In this document: positions 44,608 to 53,233 of the stretch, in pieces
How the letters are laid out: each line of letters starts with the position of its first letter
Numbering within the stretch: the first letter of the stretch is position 1
Assembly: GCF_003576455.2 (NCBI RefSeq)
Contig: NZ_CP032869.1
Location: 2,542,001 to 2,606,000 of the forward strand
Direction of reading: 5' to 3'
DNA length: 64,000 bases
Source of the DNA: Mucilaginibacter celer
Lineage (GTDB): Bacteria; Bacteroidota; Bacteroidia; Sphingobacteriales; Sphingobacteriaceae
Notes under the pieces: generated by a model
Databases searched by the model: none
The model's input: only the letters and a program-made list of their open reading frames with translations
What the model was told of the DNA's origin: nothing
Translations under genes and position numbers: made by a program

Positions 44608-45420
44608 ATGGATAATTTTTTACTAAGCAACAAAGTAATCATAATAACCGGCGGAACCGGGATATTAGGACAAGCTTTTATTAACGGCATTGTCCGGGCC
44701 GGCGGCACTGTTGCCATACTTGGCCGGAACAAAGAAATAGCAGAACAACGGGCGGCCCAATTACAGAAAAACGGCGCTAAAGCCCTGGCGCTCATTGCCG
44801 ATGTAACCAGCGAGCATGAACTAAAAGCAGCCCGCCATTTAGTACTGGATACGTTTGGAAAAATTGACGGATTGGTTAATGCCGCAGGCGGTAATATGCC
44901 GGGGGGTATTATACAGCCCCACGATAGCCTTTTTTCGTTTGACATTGAAGCGCTCCGGCAGGTAATTGACCTTAACCTTTACGGCACCATTTTACCTACC
45001 CGCGTATTTGGTGAAGCTATAGCCGAAAACGGAAGCGGTAGTATTGTAAACATTTCATCAATGGCGTCGCAACAGGCCATTACCAAAGTTTTGGGATACA
45101 GTTTAGCCAAAGGCGCGGTAGATACTTTTACCAAATGGTTTGCGGTAGAGCTTGCCAACCGCTACGGCGACAGGATCCGCAGCAATGCTATTGCCCCCGG
45201 TTTTTTCCTGACCGAGCAAAATAAAAACTTATTAACCACCCCTACCGGCTCCTATACCGAACGTGGCAACCTGGTAATTGATAAAACGCCGTTTAAACGG
45301 TTCGGCTCGCCCGATGAATTGGTGGGCGCGTTGGTCTGGTTGCTTAGCGATGCCTCAAGGTTTGTGACCGGAACGGTTATTACAGTTGATGGGGGGTTTT
45401 CGGTGTTTAGCGGGGTGTAA
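44608..45420 (+). CDS. SDR oxidoreductase, probable D-mannonate oxidoreductase (fructuronate reductase)
   Basis: 270 aa from the ATG at 44608; an upstream in-frame TTG at 44593 is less likely. A Rossmann SDR fold is shown by 'IITGGTGILGQAF' (NAD-binding), 'VNAAGGNMPGG', 'SIVNISSMASQQAI' (Ser) and 'GYSLAKGAVD' with an intact YxxxK. 'NAIAPGFFLTEQNKNLL' and 'ITVDGGFSVF' close it. The long sequence with the 'NAAGGN' and 'GFFLTEQN' features matches SDR-type D-mannonate oxidoreductases such as Bacillus UxuB/YjmF. These interconvert fructuronate and mannonate with NAD(P)H. UxuA, the next enzyme, is encoded 3.6 kb away. The specific call rests on family resemblance plus context; the SDR family itself is certain. 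Confidence 0.8.
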   Translation: MDNFLLSNKVIIITGGTGILGQAFINGIVRAGGTVAILGRNKEIAEQRAAQLQKNGAKALALIADVTSEHELKAARHLVLDTFGKIDGLVNAAGGNMPGGIIQPHDSLFSFDIEALRQVIDLNLYGTILPTRVFGEAIAENGSGSIVNISSMASQQAITKVLGYSLAKGAVDTFTKWFAVELANRYGDRIRSNAIAPGFFLTEQNKNLLTTPTGSYTERGNLVIDKTPFKRFGSPDELVGALVWLLSDASRFVTGTVITVDGGFSVFSGV

Positions 45421-45436
45421 CTGCCTCCAAAACCCG

Positions 45437-45540
45437 AATGTCATTCGGAACGAACAGCGCGGGGATTGCGATGGTGGAGTGAGGAGAAATCTTCTACGCC
45501 AGGCTTTAACGAATGCAAAGCCGCTTTGCCAGGCGTTCGG
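45437..45540. repeat. Intergenic repeat element related to the 7.5-kb cluster
   Basis: The sequence opens with TGTCATTCGGAACG and carries 'GTGAGGAGAAATCTTCTACGCC', the form of dispersed intergenic elements in Sphingobacteriaceae, distantly like 7498-7690. Short ORFs across it look like chance. It separates convergent genes. Confidence 0.45.
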
Positions 45541-45597
45541 CCGCATTGGCTATTTTAGAATTTGGTGAGTTACACGTGCTAAAAGGCATAACGGTAC

Positions 45598-45623
45598 AAA
45601 AGGCATAACGATTGCCTTTTTTT
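45598..45623. terminator. Bidirectional terminator between SDR and GH67 genes
   Basis: AAAAGGCA (45598-45605) and TGCCTTTT (45613-45620) form an 8-bp stem with a 7-nt loop, with T-runs on both strands (longer on the plus strand). It lies between the convergent genes ending at 45420 and 45666. Confidence 0.75.
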
Positions 45624-45665
45624 ATGCTGTAAATGCAGGTTTATCGGCCTGGGTTTAAGATGATT

Positions 45666-47846
45666 TTAATTGGTCATGTAGTTATTACCTCCTATGCCCG
45701 GCACGTAGTAAAACTTCAGTTTTTTGTAATAATCTAAAAGATGTTCAGGCTTAGGGGATCCTGCTGCGATGGGCATTCTTGAAAATGATTGAAAATACAA
45801 AACGCAGGCGTCGCGCCAGGTTACGGCTTCTTTAAACTGAAGCTGCATCAGTTGTTTTACCTCGGCAAATCGCTCAGGATCAATTTTGCCCTGTAGTTTA
45901 TTCCAGGTTAGTCCCATCTGTTTAACCGATTCGGCACCTGTGTAATAGCGCCAAACCAGCTCGTCCCATAACGTCCTCCCCGACCGCATTTTGTACCCCC
46001 AGCTTAAATGATGAAACCATAGCAGGTATTCATCCGGGCAGCTCTTCATATTTCCCCAATCGGCCTTAACTTCCGGCGCGTATTGCGATAAGGCATTGCT
46101 CCCTGCTGCCGTACGATCAAAACCTATGCCGGCAGAATCGGCCCTGTGGTAATAAGTGGCATTCCAATCAGGGCGGCCTGCGTTATCCACCCACGGGCCG
46201 GGGCCATAGTGCGTGGATACTCCCATGATGTGATGCAAGCCAAGCGGGGTCATGTAGTTAACCGTATTTTCTCTTGATTGCAGCATGATCTTTTTTACCG
46301 GACTTACAAAACTTTCATCGTTGGTAAAAGTCATCCCGAGCCAATCGGCGGCAATTTCTGCCGGCGACTGGTCCGGATTCCAGGCCATGCGACCGAAGGC
46401 ATACCAGTTGGCTTGCGCAAAAGGATGGCCGCACCAGTTTAAATCGGCACCAATGTTGGCTACGCCGGCCATACCGGTTATCAGTTTCTTATTAAAATCG
46501 CCTTTAATTACCCGCGAAACTGTTGAACCTTTACCATACCTGTAGCTATCAGCCTGCAGGCATTCGGCAAATAAAGGCGCTTCATAAACCAGATGCGTTG
46601 AAAAACCAAGATACTCCTGCGTCAGCTGAAACTCCATCATCAGCGGGGTATTAGGCATAGCACCAAATAAGGGATGAAAAGGCTCCCGTGGCTGAAAATC
46701 AATAGGGCCGTTTTTAACCTGGACGATCACGTTGTCCTTAAATTTCCCGTCAAACGGTTTAAATTCGTTATAAGCTTGTTTAAACCTGTCATCGGGTACT
46801 TTGTTATCGTATACAAAAGCGCGCCACATCACTATGCCGTGATGCGGGGCCAATGCGTCGGCAAGCATATTGGCACCATCCGCATGGGTGCGGCCATAAC
46901 TCTGCGGGCCAGGCTGCCCTTCTGAATTAGCTTTAACTAAAAAACCACCAAAATCAGGAATGTAGTTATAAATTTCATCAGCCTTACCGGCCCACCATTT
47001 TTTCACTTCAGGCTCAAGCGGATCGGCAGTTTTCAGGCCGCCCAATTCTACCGGGCTGCTGAATTTTATCGAAAGATAGATCCTGATGCCATACGTTCTG
47101 AAAACATTGGCCAGCGCCTGCACTTTCAATAAATATTGCGGCGAGAGGACCAGCGCGTCGGCATTTACATTGTTAACCACCGCCCCATTGATGCCAACAG
47201 AAGCATTAGCTCTTGCATAATCAATATAACGCTGATCGACAATATCGGGCAGTTTATGCCAATTCCATATGGATGAACCTGCATAACCGCGCTCAACAGT
47301 ACGGTTTAGGTTATCCCAATGATCCAAAACCCGGTACATTAAACGCGGATGATCGGCAACGCTGAGTTTACTGATTGTTTGATTAGTCTGGATCAGCTTT
47401 AAAAAGTTAAAAACACCATATAAAACCCCAACATCAGTATTGGCCGTTATAAGCGTACATTGCTTTTTATTAATGAATATTGTTTTGATGAGATATCCTT
47501 CATTACCAATGCTATCAGGAAAGGATATAGGTAAAGCATTCAATGATTTTGGCGTACCAACCACAATTGTTTGCCCGCTTACTATATTCGTAACCTCTGT
47601 AGGTTTTACTGAAAGCATCCCATCCAAACCCATCAAAAACTCGGCCTTGGCAGCTTTAAGCGGATTTGATGATGCGGGGAATACCATATATTGCAACTGC
47701 TGCCTGTAAACTCCGGCCAGTTGCCGGTTGCTTACTTTATGATATTCGAGCCATAACTTATAGCCATTGTCGGCCTGGACTTTATTCATTACCATAAACA
47801 AAGCCATTAAACACAGGCACGGATATTTCAGTAAATATTTAGGCAT
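45666..47846 (-). CDS. Alpha-glucuronidase, GH67
   Basis: 726 aa with an export signal ending near VQADN. An N-terminal beta-domain (about 28-165) is followed by the GH67 barrel. Catalytic residues can be placed by spacing against Cellvibrio GlcA67A: acid Glu309 in 'VKANSEGQPGP', and the pair Asp383 ('NGPIDFQPREP') and Glu411 ('TQEYLGF'). 'DHWDNLNRTVERGYAGSSIW' and 'WAGKADEIYNYIPDFGGFLV' are also characteristic. It cleaves (4-O-methyl)glucuronic acid from the non-reducing-end xylose of xylo-oligosaccharides, acting after endo-xylanase, probably in the periplasm. An operator lies 114 bp upstream of the start. It convergently faces the SDR gene. Confidence 0.96.
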   Translation of the reverse strand: MPKYLLKYPCLCLMALFMVMNKVQADNGYKLWLEYHKVSNRQLAGVYRQQLQYMVFPASSNPLKAAKAEFLMGLDGMLSVKPTEVTNIVSGQTIVVGTPKSLNALPISFPDSIGNEGYLIKTIFINKKQCTLITANTDVGVLYGVFNFLKLIQTNQTISKLSVADHPRLMYRVLDHWDNLNRTVERGYAGSSIWNWHKLPDIVDQRYIDYARANASVGINGAVVNNVNADALVLSPQYLLKVQALANVFRTYGIRIYLSIKFSSPVELGGLKTADPLEPEVKKWWAGKADEIYNYIPDFGGFLVKANSEGQPGPQSYGRTHADGANMLADALAPHHGIVMWRAFVYDNKVPDDRFKQAYNEFKPFDGKFKDNVIVQVKNGPIDFQPREPFHPLFGAMPNTPLMMEFQLTQEYLGFSTHLVYEAPLFAECLQADSYRYGKGSTVSRVIKGDFNKKLITGMAGVANIGADLNWCGHPFAQANWYAFGRMAWNPDQSPAEIAADWLGMTFTNDESFVSPVKKIMLQSRENTVNYMTPLGLHHIMGVSTHYGPGPWVDNAGRPDWNATYYHRADSAGIGFDRTAAGSNALSQYAPEVKADWGNMKSCPDEYLLWFHHLSWGYKMRSGRTLWDELVWRYYTGAESVKQMGLTWNKLQGKIDPERFAEVKQLMQLQFKEAVTWRDACVLYFQSFSRMPIAAGSPKPEHLLDYYKKLKFYYVPGIGGNNYMTN

Positions 47847-47959
47847 ACTATTCTCAATTCAGCTAAGTAATATTATAAAACAAAGACCCGCGAGGATCAT
47901 GGATATTATTGTCGATAACTGATTGTCGTCAACAAGGGTTTATAACCTGTTCAGGATTA

Positions 47960-47979
47960 TGCAATCGATTGCAAATATA
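47960..47979 (-). promoter_or_regulatory. Operator D with overlapping -7 box for the GH67 gene
   Basis: TGCAATCGATTGCA at 47960-47973 is a perfect palindrome. On the minus strand TATATTTG (47979-47972), a fitting -7 box, overlaps its first bases, with TTTG 17 bp further upstream. A repressor here would cover the transcription start of the gene starting at 47846. Confidence 0.75.
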
Positions 47980-48058
47980 AAAAACCATTTGAAAATCAAA
48001 ACATAATGAATAGTGAATGTGTCGATTTTTTTAAGTGCACATGCGTCACATCCGTCCA

Positions 48059-49252
48059 TCAGCCATTTATCATTCGCCTGATACCCAGTTCCAGTCCCCG
48101 TAGTTCGGCCAGACCTTTTAAACGGCCTGTAACCGAATAGCCGGGGTAAGTGTTGTAATTATAATCGTCGAGTATTTTATGACCATGATCGGGCCGCAGG
48201 GGTATTGCAAGATCACTACGCCCGGCTTTTTCACGTCGTATCTGTTCGTCGATAATGGCTTTCATTACAGCAAACATATCCGTATCGCCCTCCAGGTGTT
48301 CCGCTTCGTAAAAGCTTCCGTCAGGCTCCCTGCAAACATTCCTTAAATGAAGGAAGTGAATATAGCCCCCCAGGCGATTTATGATGCCGGGAATATCATT
48401 GCCAGGATTGGCCCCTAAAGAGCCGGTGCAAAGCGTGATGCCATTATTTACAGAAGGGTACATATTAATAATATCAACCAGATCCTGCTCACATTTAACA
48501 GCTCGCGGAAGCCCTAAAATAGCAAAAGGCGGGTCATCCGGATGGATGCACATGTTTATGCCCAATTTTTCGGCATAAGGTATTATTGCGTTTAAAAAAT
48601 ATCCGAGGTTTTCTTTTAATTTTTGCTCATCAACGGCAGCGTATTTTTCTAAATATACTTTGAATTCATCTACTGTGAATACCTCATCTGTACCTGGTAA
48701 TCCAGCCAAGATCGTGTTGGTTAAAAGTTGTTTTTCGTCATCGCTTAATGTATCAAGGTAAGCTTTGGCGGCCGATTGCTGTTGAGGAGAAAACTCATTA
48801 AAAGCATTTTCCCTTTGCAGAATATAAAGATCAAATGCGGCCAGCGCGGCGGCATGATACCTTAAGGCAGAAGCATTGTTGGGTAAACGGTAATCAAGGT
48901 GTGTACGTGTCCAATCAAGCACAGGCATAAAATTATAACATACCGTGTTGATGCCGGCTGCGGCCAGGTTGGTTAACGTTTCGATGTAATTTGCAATATA
49001 CCGCTGGCGTGCGGATGTACCCATTTTTATACTTTCATGGATATTAACGCTTTCAACAACAGACCAGCGGAAACCTGCCGCCTCAATCACTTTTTTACGT
49101 TCACCAATCTCGCCGCTGCTCCACACGTCGCCGCAGGGTATGTGATGCAGCGCACTGACAATGCCTGTTGCTCCTGTTTGTGATATGGCCGGTAAAGAAA
49201 CCGGGTCTGAAGGGCCAAACCATCTGAATGTTTGTTCTAATTTAGGTATCAT
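48059..49252 (-). CDS. uxuA: Mannonate dehydratase UxuA
   Basis: 397 aa, cytoplasmic, of the usual length. Family blocks are 'SALHHIPCGDVWSSGEIGER' (from residue 34), 'NMCIHPDDPPFAILGLPR' (His237), 'ITLCTGSLGANPGNDIP' (Cys275), 'IHFLHLRNV' (His302) and 'RPDHGH' near the end; the His/Cys residues are metal ligands in known UxuA structures. It dehydrates D-mannonate to 2-keto-3-deoxygluconate, the last specific step of glucuronate breakdown before KDG kinase. It is divergent from the lacI gene with a shared operator at 49315-49328, 62 bp upstream of its start. The partner reductase is probably the SDR at 44608. Confidence 0.97.
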   Translation of the reverse strand: MIPKLEQTFRWFGPSDPVSLPAISQTGATGIVSALHHIPCGDVWSSGEIGERKKVIEAAGFRWSVVESVNIHESIKMGTSARQRYIANYIETLTNLAAAGINTVCYNFMPVLDWTRTHLDYRLPNNASALRYHAAALAAFDLYILQRENAFNEFSPQQQSAAKAYLDTLSDDEKQLLTNTILAGLPGTDEVFTVDEFKVYLEKYAAVDEQKLKENLGYFLNAIIPYAEKLGINMCIHPDDPPFAILGLPRAVKCEQDLVDIINMYPSVNNGITLCTGSLGANPGNDIPGIINRLGGYIHFLHLRNVCREPDGSFYEAEHLEGDTDMFAVMKAIIDEQIRREKAGRSDLAIPLRPDHGHKILDDYNYNTYPGYSVTGRLKGLAELRGLELGIRRMING

Positions 49253-49306
49253 TTTAAAAAATCAATTTCGCAGATACATCGATCTGCATATACAAAGGCA
49301 ACCTGT

Positions 49307-49328
49307 CAAATATATGCAATCGATTGCA
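49307..49328. promoter_or_regulatory. Operator E shared by uxuA and the LacI gene, with uxuA -7 box
   Basis: TGCAATCGATTGCA (49315-49328) is a perfect palindrome in the 149-bp divergent gap. Directly next to it on the minus strand is TATATTTG (49314-49307), a -7 box for uxuA. Binding would repress uxuA and, 73 bp from its start, probably the regulator gene too. Confidence 0.78.
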
Positions 49329-49401
49329 TATTGTATTCTTTGTTTAGTTTTTATTTATATATTTATCACCCGGATCGGAGATTATACCCCCGACGAACAA
49401 C

Positions 49402-50433
49402 GTGCATAAAGAAATTACTATTTATGATATTGCCGCCAGGCTTAATATTTCGGCAGCCACCGTTAGCCGGGCGCTGAAAGATCACCCGAGGGTAAGCAAA
49501 GCCACCAAAAAGCTTGTTGCTAAAACTTCCGACGAAATGGGCTATCGCTCAAACTCATTCGCCAGCAACCTCCGCAAAAAGCAAAGCAGTATCATAGGCG
49601 TAATTGTTCCGAGGCTAAATAGTAACTTTATGGCCGATGTGCTGGCCGGTATTGAGAAAGTGGCTAACAGCAATAACTACAATTTATTTATTAGTCAATC
49701 GCTTGAAAGCACCAAAAAGGAAGCCAGCAATGCCCAGGCTATGCTTAATAATCGTGTGGATGGATTATTGGTTTCGGTAGCTTACGATACCACCAACTTT
49801 GATCATTTTGAGTCCTTTATAAGGCGAAACATCCCGGTAATATTTTTCGACAGGGTGTTTGAGCATGAATCATGCCCGCAGATCTACATTGATAATTATA
49901 AAGCTGCTCATGATATTACTGATCATCTTATTAAGCAAGGCAGTAAACGCATAGTTCATATAGGTGGCAACCAATTGCGCAATGTATATGCAGAACGGCT
50001 TCAGGGTTACAAAAGAGCGCTGGAGGAAAACAACCTTTTGTTTGACGAAAACCTGGTGATCATCAGCGATCTTACCAGCAAAGCCGGAAGTGATGCAGCT
50101 TATAAAATTCTAAAGATGTCTCCCCTGCCCGATGGCTTGTTTGTGGCCAATGATATTTGTGCTATCGGATGTATGCAGGTGTTAAAAAAAGAAGGAATAA
50201 ATATCCCCTCAGATATAGCAGTAGCCGGGTTTAACAATGACCCTACCGCCACCGTGATAGAACCCGCGCTTACTACGGTAAATTATAAAGGCTACGAAAT
50301 GGGCGAAGTGGCCGCGAAGTTGATGATCAATCATTTAGTGGATAAGGATGATTTCCAGGAAACTCACAGCCTTATACTAAGGTCTGAGTTAATCATCCGT
50401 GAGTCGTCACTCAGAAATAATTTGCAGAAATGA
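49402..50433 (+). CDS. LacI-family regulator of the glucuronoxylan/hexuronate regulon
   Basis: 343 aa. The start is GTG at 49402, chosen because 'HKEITIYDIAARLNISAATV' directly follows, the standard LacI N-terminus, with no ATG nearby. DNA-binding part about 4-60 ('SRALKDHPRVSKATKKLV', 'MGYRSNSFASNLRKKQSSII'); sensor domain about 62-343 ('GVIVPRLNSNFMADVLAGIE', 'NRVDGLLVSVAYDTTNF', 'DIAVAGFNNDPTATVIEPAL'). It should recognise TGCAATCGATTGCA, found at seven places in front of the surrounding xylan and uronate genes including its own. The inducer may be a hexuronate or a pathway intermediate, which cannot be read from sequence. Confidence 0.93.
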   Translation: MHKEITIYDIAARLNISAATVSRALKDHPRVSKATKKLVAKTSDEMGYRSNSFASNLRKKQSSIIGVIVPRLNSNFMADVLAGIEKVANSNNYNLFISQSLESTKKEASNAQAMLNNRVDGLLVSVAYDTTNFDHFESFIRRNIPVIFFDRVFEHESCPQIYIDNYKAAHDITDHLIKQGSKRIVHIGGNQLRNVYAERLQGYKRALEENNLLFDENLVIISDLTSKAGSDAAYKILKMSPLPDGLFVANDICAIGCMQVLKKEGINIPSDIAVAGFNNDPTATVIEPALTTVNYKGYEMGEVAAKLMINHLVDKDDFQETHSLILRSELIIRESSLRNNLQK

Positions 50434-50526
50434 TGCCTGATTGCTCAGTGCTTTGCCAATAAACTTCAGAACCGGGTAGCACAGTTTCCTTTAAATCTGC
50501 GTTATTTTTGGTCATATACCCCCGGC

Positions 50527-50661
50527 ATGATCAACCTGTTTGAATCAAATACTGACGAACAAATCAGGGCGCAGTTTTACACCAATTGGCAAATACTTTA
50601 TGATGGTTACAGCCTACGCCAAGTAGCCGCTTATTATTCACTCCAACTAATGGTGCTATAA
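50527..50661 (+). CDS. Small ORF of 44 aa, unknown
   Basis: ATG at 50527 to TAA at 50661, with protein-like composition: MINLFESNTDEQIRAQFYT, then 'WQILYDGYSLRQVAAYYSL'. It lies in the 290-bp gap between lacI and the SDR gene. I recognise no family. The compact amphipathic sequence looks like the head of a longer protein, so a truncated gene is as likely as a real small protein. No promoter was identified. Confidence 0.3.
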   Translation: MINLFESNTDEQIRAQFYTNWQILYDGYSLRQVAAYYSLQLMVL

Positions 50662-50723
50662 TCTACTAAATCCCACCAACTATCCCTAAATTTGAAAACA
50701 CTTACCTAAATAAAAATCTACCC

Positions 50724-51500
50724 ATGAATCTCGGATTAGATCAAAAAGTAGCCGTTGTGATGGCGGCAAGTAAAGGATTGGGAAAAGCCTCGGCTATGGC
50801 ATTATCAGCCGAGGGAGCGAAAGTTATCATCGGCTCGCGCGATGTAACGGAGCTTGAAAAAACAGCAGCCGAAATCAGTTCAAAAACAGGGAACCCAGTT
50901 CATTTTTTTGCGGTCGACGTTAGCAGCGATGACCAAATTACAGCTTTTATTGAGCAGGCCGGTAATTTATATGGCCGGATAGATATATTGGTGAACAACG
51001 CCGGCGGCCCGCCTTTTGGAAAGTTTGAAAGTTTTGACGATAAACAATGGCAGCAGGCTTACGAACAAAACCTGCTCAGTTTTGTGCGCACCTCACGCCT
51101 GGTATTGCCTTTTATGAAAAGCACCGGCAGCGGCCGTATCATTAACATCATCAGCGGATCGGTAAAATCTGTTCTTGCCAATTCGGTATTATCAACGGCA
51201 ATGCGCATGGCGGTGGTTGGCATGGCCAAAATGCTTGCCGACGAACTGGGTATGCACGGAATTACCGTTAATAATATTGCACCCGGATTGATCCTTACAG
51301 ATCGCATCAAACATACCCTACCCCAGGATATGGATCCCGAAGAAGCCATCAGGGAAAAAACAAAAAATATTCCGCTTGGCCGCATCGGTAAGCCCGAAGA
51401 GCTTGCTGCGTTGGTGGCTTTTCTTTCATCAGCCCCGGCGGCCTATATCAGCGGCACTACCATACAGGTAGATGGCGGAGCAAACCGTGCTATCTTTTAA
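50724..51500 (+). CDS. SDR-fold protein with altered catalytic tetrad
   Basis: 258 aa. NAD(P)-binding 'VVMAASKGLGKASAMALSAEG' replaces the usual TGxxxGIG start; 'ILVNNAGGPPFGKFESF' and 'SGRIINIISGSVKS' (Ser144/Ser146) follow. Where the catalytic YxxxK should be, residues 157-161 read STAMR, so Tyr and Lys are both replaced (Ser and Arg). The end, 'YISGTTIQVDGGANRAIF', is normal. Related Bacteroidota proteins with the same change are often labelled 3-oxoacyl-ACP reductase or gluconate dehydrogenase, which the missing residues make doubtful. It follows lacI in the hexuronate cluster, but no operator is close. Fold certain, function unknown. Confidence 0.8.
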   Translation: MNLGLDQKVAVVMAASKGLGKASAMALSAEGAKVIIGSRDVTELEKTAAEISSKTGNPVHFFAVDVSSDDQITAFIEQAGNLYGRIDILVNNAGGPPFGKFESFDDKQWQQAYEQNLLSFVRTSRLVLPFMKSTGSGRIINIISGSVKSVLANSVLSTAMRMAVVGMAKMLADELGMHGITVNNIAPGLILTDRIKHTLPQDMDPEEAIREKTKNIPLGRIGKPEELAALVAFLSSAPAAYISGTTIQVDGGANRAIF

Positions 51501-51503
51501 TTG

Positions 51504-51545
51504 ATATAACCGGCTGCTTTGTGGTTTATAGGCAGTCGGTTATAT
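51504..51545. terminator. Bidirectional terminator between SDR and GH43 genes
   Basis: ATATAACCGGCTGC (51504-51517) pairs with GCAGTCGGTTATAT (51532-51545), a 14-bp stem with one mismatch and a 14-nt loop, between convergent genes ending at 51500 and 51602. Confidence 0.7.
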
Positions 51546-51601
51546 AAAATGATCTGATTAACCTAATTATTAAAATCAGGTGTTCCCGATATCAATCAAT
51601 T

Positions 51602-52714
51602 CTACAAAAACGGATCAATCAGCTTAATAGAACCATCGGCGTTATGTTCCAGCGTGGTCACTTTCACGTTGCGTAAATGAGTTTTGCCCGATAGTTGGGT
51701 ATCGTGATAAAATATGTACCATTTACCCTTAATTTCGATAATGGAATGATGCGTTGTCCAACCTTCAACCGGTTTCATAAATACGCCTTTATACGTAAAA
51801 GGACCCAACGGGCTGTTCCCTATCGCGTAGCAAAGCAAATGCGTATCGCCGGTTGAGTATGTGAGATAGTACTTTCCGTTGTACTTATGCATCCACGAGC
51901 CCTCAAAAAACCTACGGTTATGATCTTTGGTTAACAATGGTTTGCCCAGGCTATCTACAATAACAGCGTTTTTTGCGGCACCATCAAAGTTTTTCATATC
52001 GGGTTTAAGCAGGGCAACTTTGCAGCTTATGGCCGGGGCATCTTCCTGTTTCGAATCGGTTTTTGAGCCGTTGGGTTCATATTTTCCGGTAATCCAGCGT
52101 TGAAGCTGTCCGCCCCAGATCCCTCCGAAATACATGTACGTTTTGCCATCTGTATCGGTAAAAACCGCCGGGTCGATACTGTAACTGCCTGCTATAGGCT
52201 GCGGCTCTGCCTTAAACGGACCGGCCGGGTTTGCAGAGGTTGCCACCCCGATATGGAAAACATCCTGCTTATCCTTCACCGGAAAATACAGATAATAGGT
52301 GCCATTTTTATAAGCCGCATCCGGTGCCCAAAGCTGCCGCCCCGCCCATGGGATATCCTTAATATCAAGCGCTACTCCATTATCGGTAACCTTGCCACCG
52401 ATACTATCCATCGACAGGATGTGGTAATCCCTCATCGCAAAATGATCGCCGTTATCATTTTCGGGGATGCCTGCGTTGATATCATGCGATGGGTAAATAT
52501 AAATTTTACCGTTAAATACATGAGCCGATGGATCGGCAGTGTAAATTGAACTAATGAGCGGCTGTGAAAGGTATTTTGTTTTTTTGCCGGTATCTGTTTT
52601 GCTGGTATCGGCACTTGCGGGTGTTTTTTGGGTTGATGAATTACAGGCGCCCAAAATGCAAAGGGGTGCAGAAAGGGCTGCGATTATTAATCCATTGATA
52701 AATTTGACGTTCAT
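51602..52714 (-). CDS. GH43 beta-xylosidase/arabinofuranosidase-type lipoprotein
   Basis: 370 aa with a lipoprotein signal (LGACNSS, Cys24) and a Thr/Lys-rich linker. A single five-bladed GH43 domain (about 50-370) shows the three catalytic acids: Asp61 in 'YTADPSAHVF' (base), Asp181 in 'SYSIDPAVFTD' and Glu271 in 'RFFEGSWMHK' (acid). 'IYIYPSHDIN' and 'WAPDAAYKNGTYYLYFP' also match the family. It would trim xylose or arabinose from xylan fragments in the periplasm or at the surface. An operator lies 221 bp upstream (52935-52946). Whether it is xylosidase or arabinofuranosidase cannot be told from these motifs. Confidence 0.92.
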   Translation of the reverse strand: MNVKFINGLIIAALSAPLCILGACNSSTQKTPASADTSKTDTGKKTKYLSQPLISSIYTADPSAHVFNGKIYIYPSHDINAGIPENDNGDHFAMRDYHILSMDSIGGKVTDNGVALDIKDIPWAGRQLWAPDAAYKNGTYYLYFPVKDKQDVFHIGVATSANPAGPFKAEPQPIAGSYSIDPAVFTDTDGKTYMYFGGIWGGQLQRWITGKYEPNGSKTDSKQEDAPAISCKVALLKPDMKNFDGAAKNAVIVDSLGKPLLTKDHNRRFFEGSWMHKYNGKYYLTYSTGDTHLLCYAIGNSPLGPFTYKGVFMKPVEGWTTHHSIIEIKGKWYIFYHDTQLSGKTHLRNVKVTTLEHNADGSIKLIDPFL

Positions 52715-52934
52715 GGTTGTTTGATTTATGCTGATGTTTAATTGGTTATGTAATTATTACAATAAGTAGCAGCAGGCACATCTTCGTTAACTTAGGTTTG
52801 GTCATGATGTTATTAATCCGGCTTTTGATATAACTATGACAGTAAAATATAATTGGATCTATAGCAATTAACGGCAAAACGGGTTAAAACCCCTCCCGCC
52901 TGTAGCAAACGGTTTATACGATAAATTTACCTAC

Positions 52935-52946
52935 GCAATCGATTGC
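52935..52946. promoter_or_regulatory. LacI-type operator F (GCAATCGATTGC)
   Basis: Perfect core palindrome upstream of the GH43 gene (start 52714); flanks are C and A. The SDR remnant begins just beyond it. Confidence 0.72.
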
Positions 52947-52967
52947 AATATAAAAAGTTTTATTTAA

Positions 52968-53199
52968 ATTAACAATACCGTTAACTGTGTTGCGCCGGGC
53001 TTTATAGCCACAAATATGTCGGCAAAGGCACTTAACAATGATCCGGCCCGCAAACAAAAAGTGATGGGCCGCCCCCATGCGCAAACCGGGCGAACCTGCT
53101 GATGTAGCCGAAGCAGTTTATTACCTGCCCGCCGATAGTACCAAATACGTAACCGGAGTTGCTTTACAGGCTGACGGCGGCAATTCTATCGGGTTTTAA
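52968..53199 (+). pseudogene. C-terminal remnant of an SDR dehydrogenase gene
   Basis: Rightward frame 52968 onward reads 'INNTVNCVAPGFIATNM' and 'SAKALNNDPARKQKVMG', the typical region after the catalytic helix of an SDR. It breaks near 53,075, where the frame shifts. It resumes from 53077 as 'MRKPGEPADVAEAVYYL', 'YVTGVALQADGGNSIGF' and stop, the standard SDR end. The N-terminal two-thirds are absent. This is a decayed gene fragment, possibly of a fatty-acid or sugar dehydrogenase, lying between GH43 and CE15 genes. Confidence 0.8.
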
Positions 53200-53233
53200 G
53201 GACTTAACAAGCTATCTGCAGTGGCTCGCGTGC

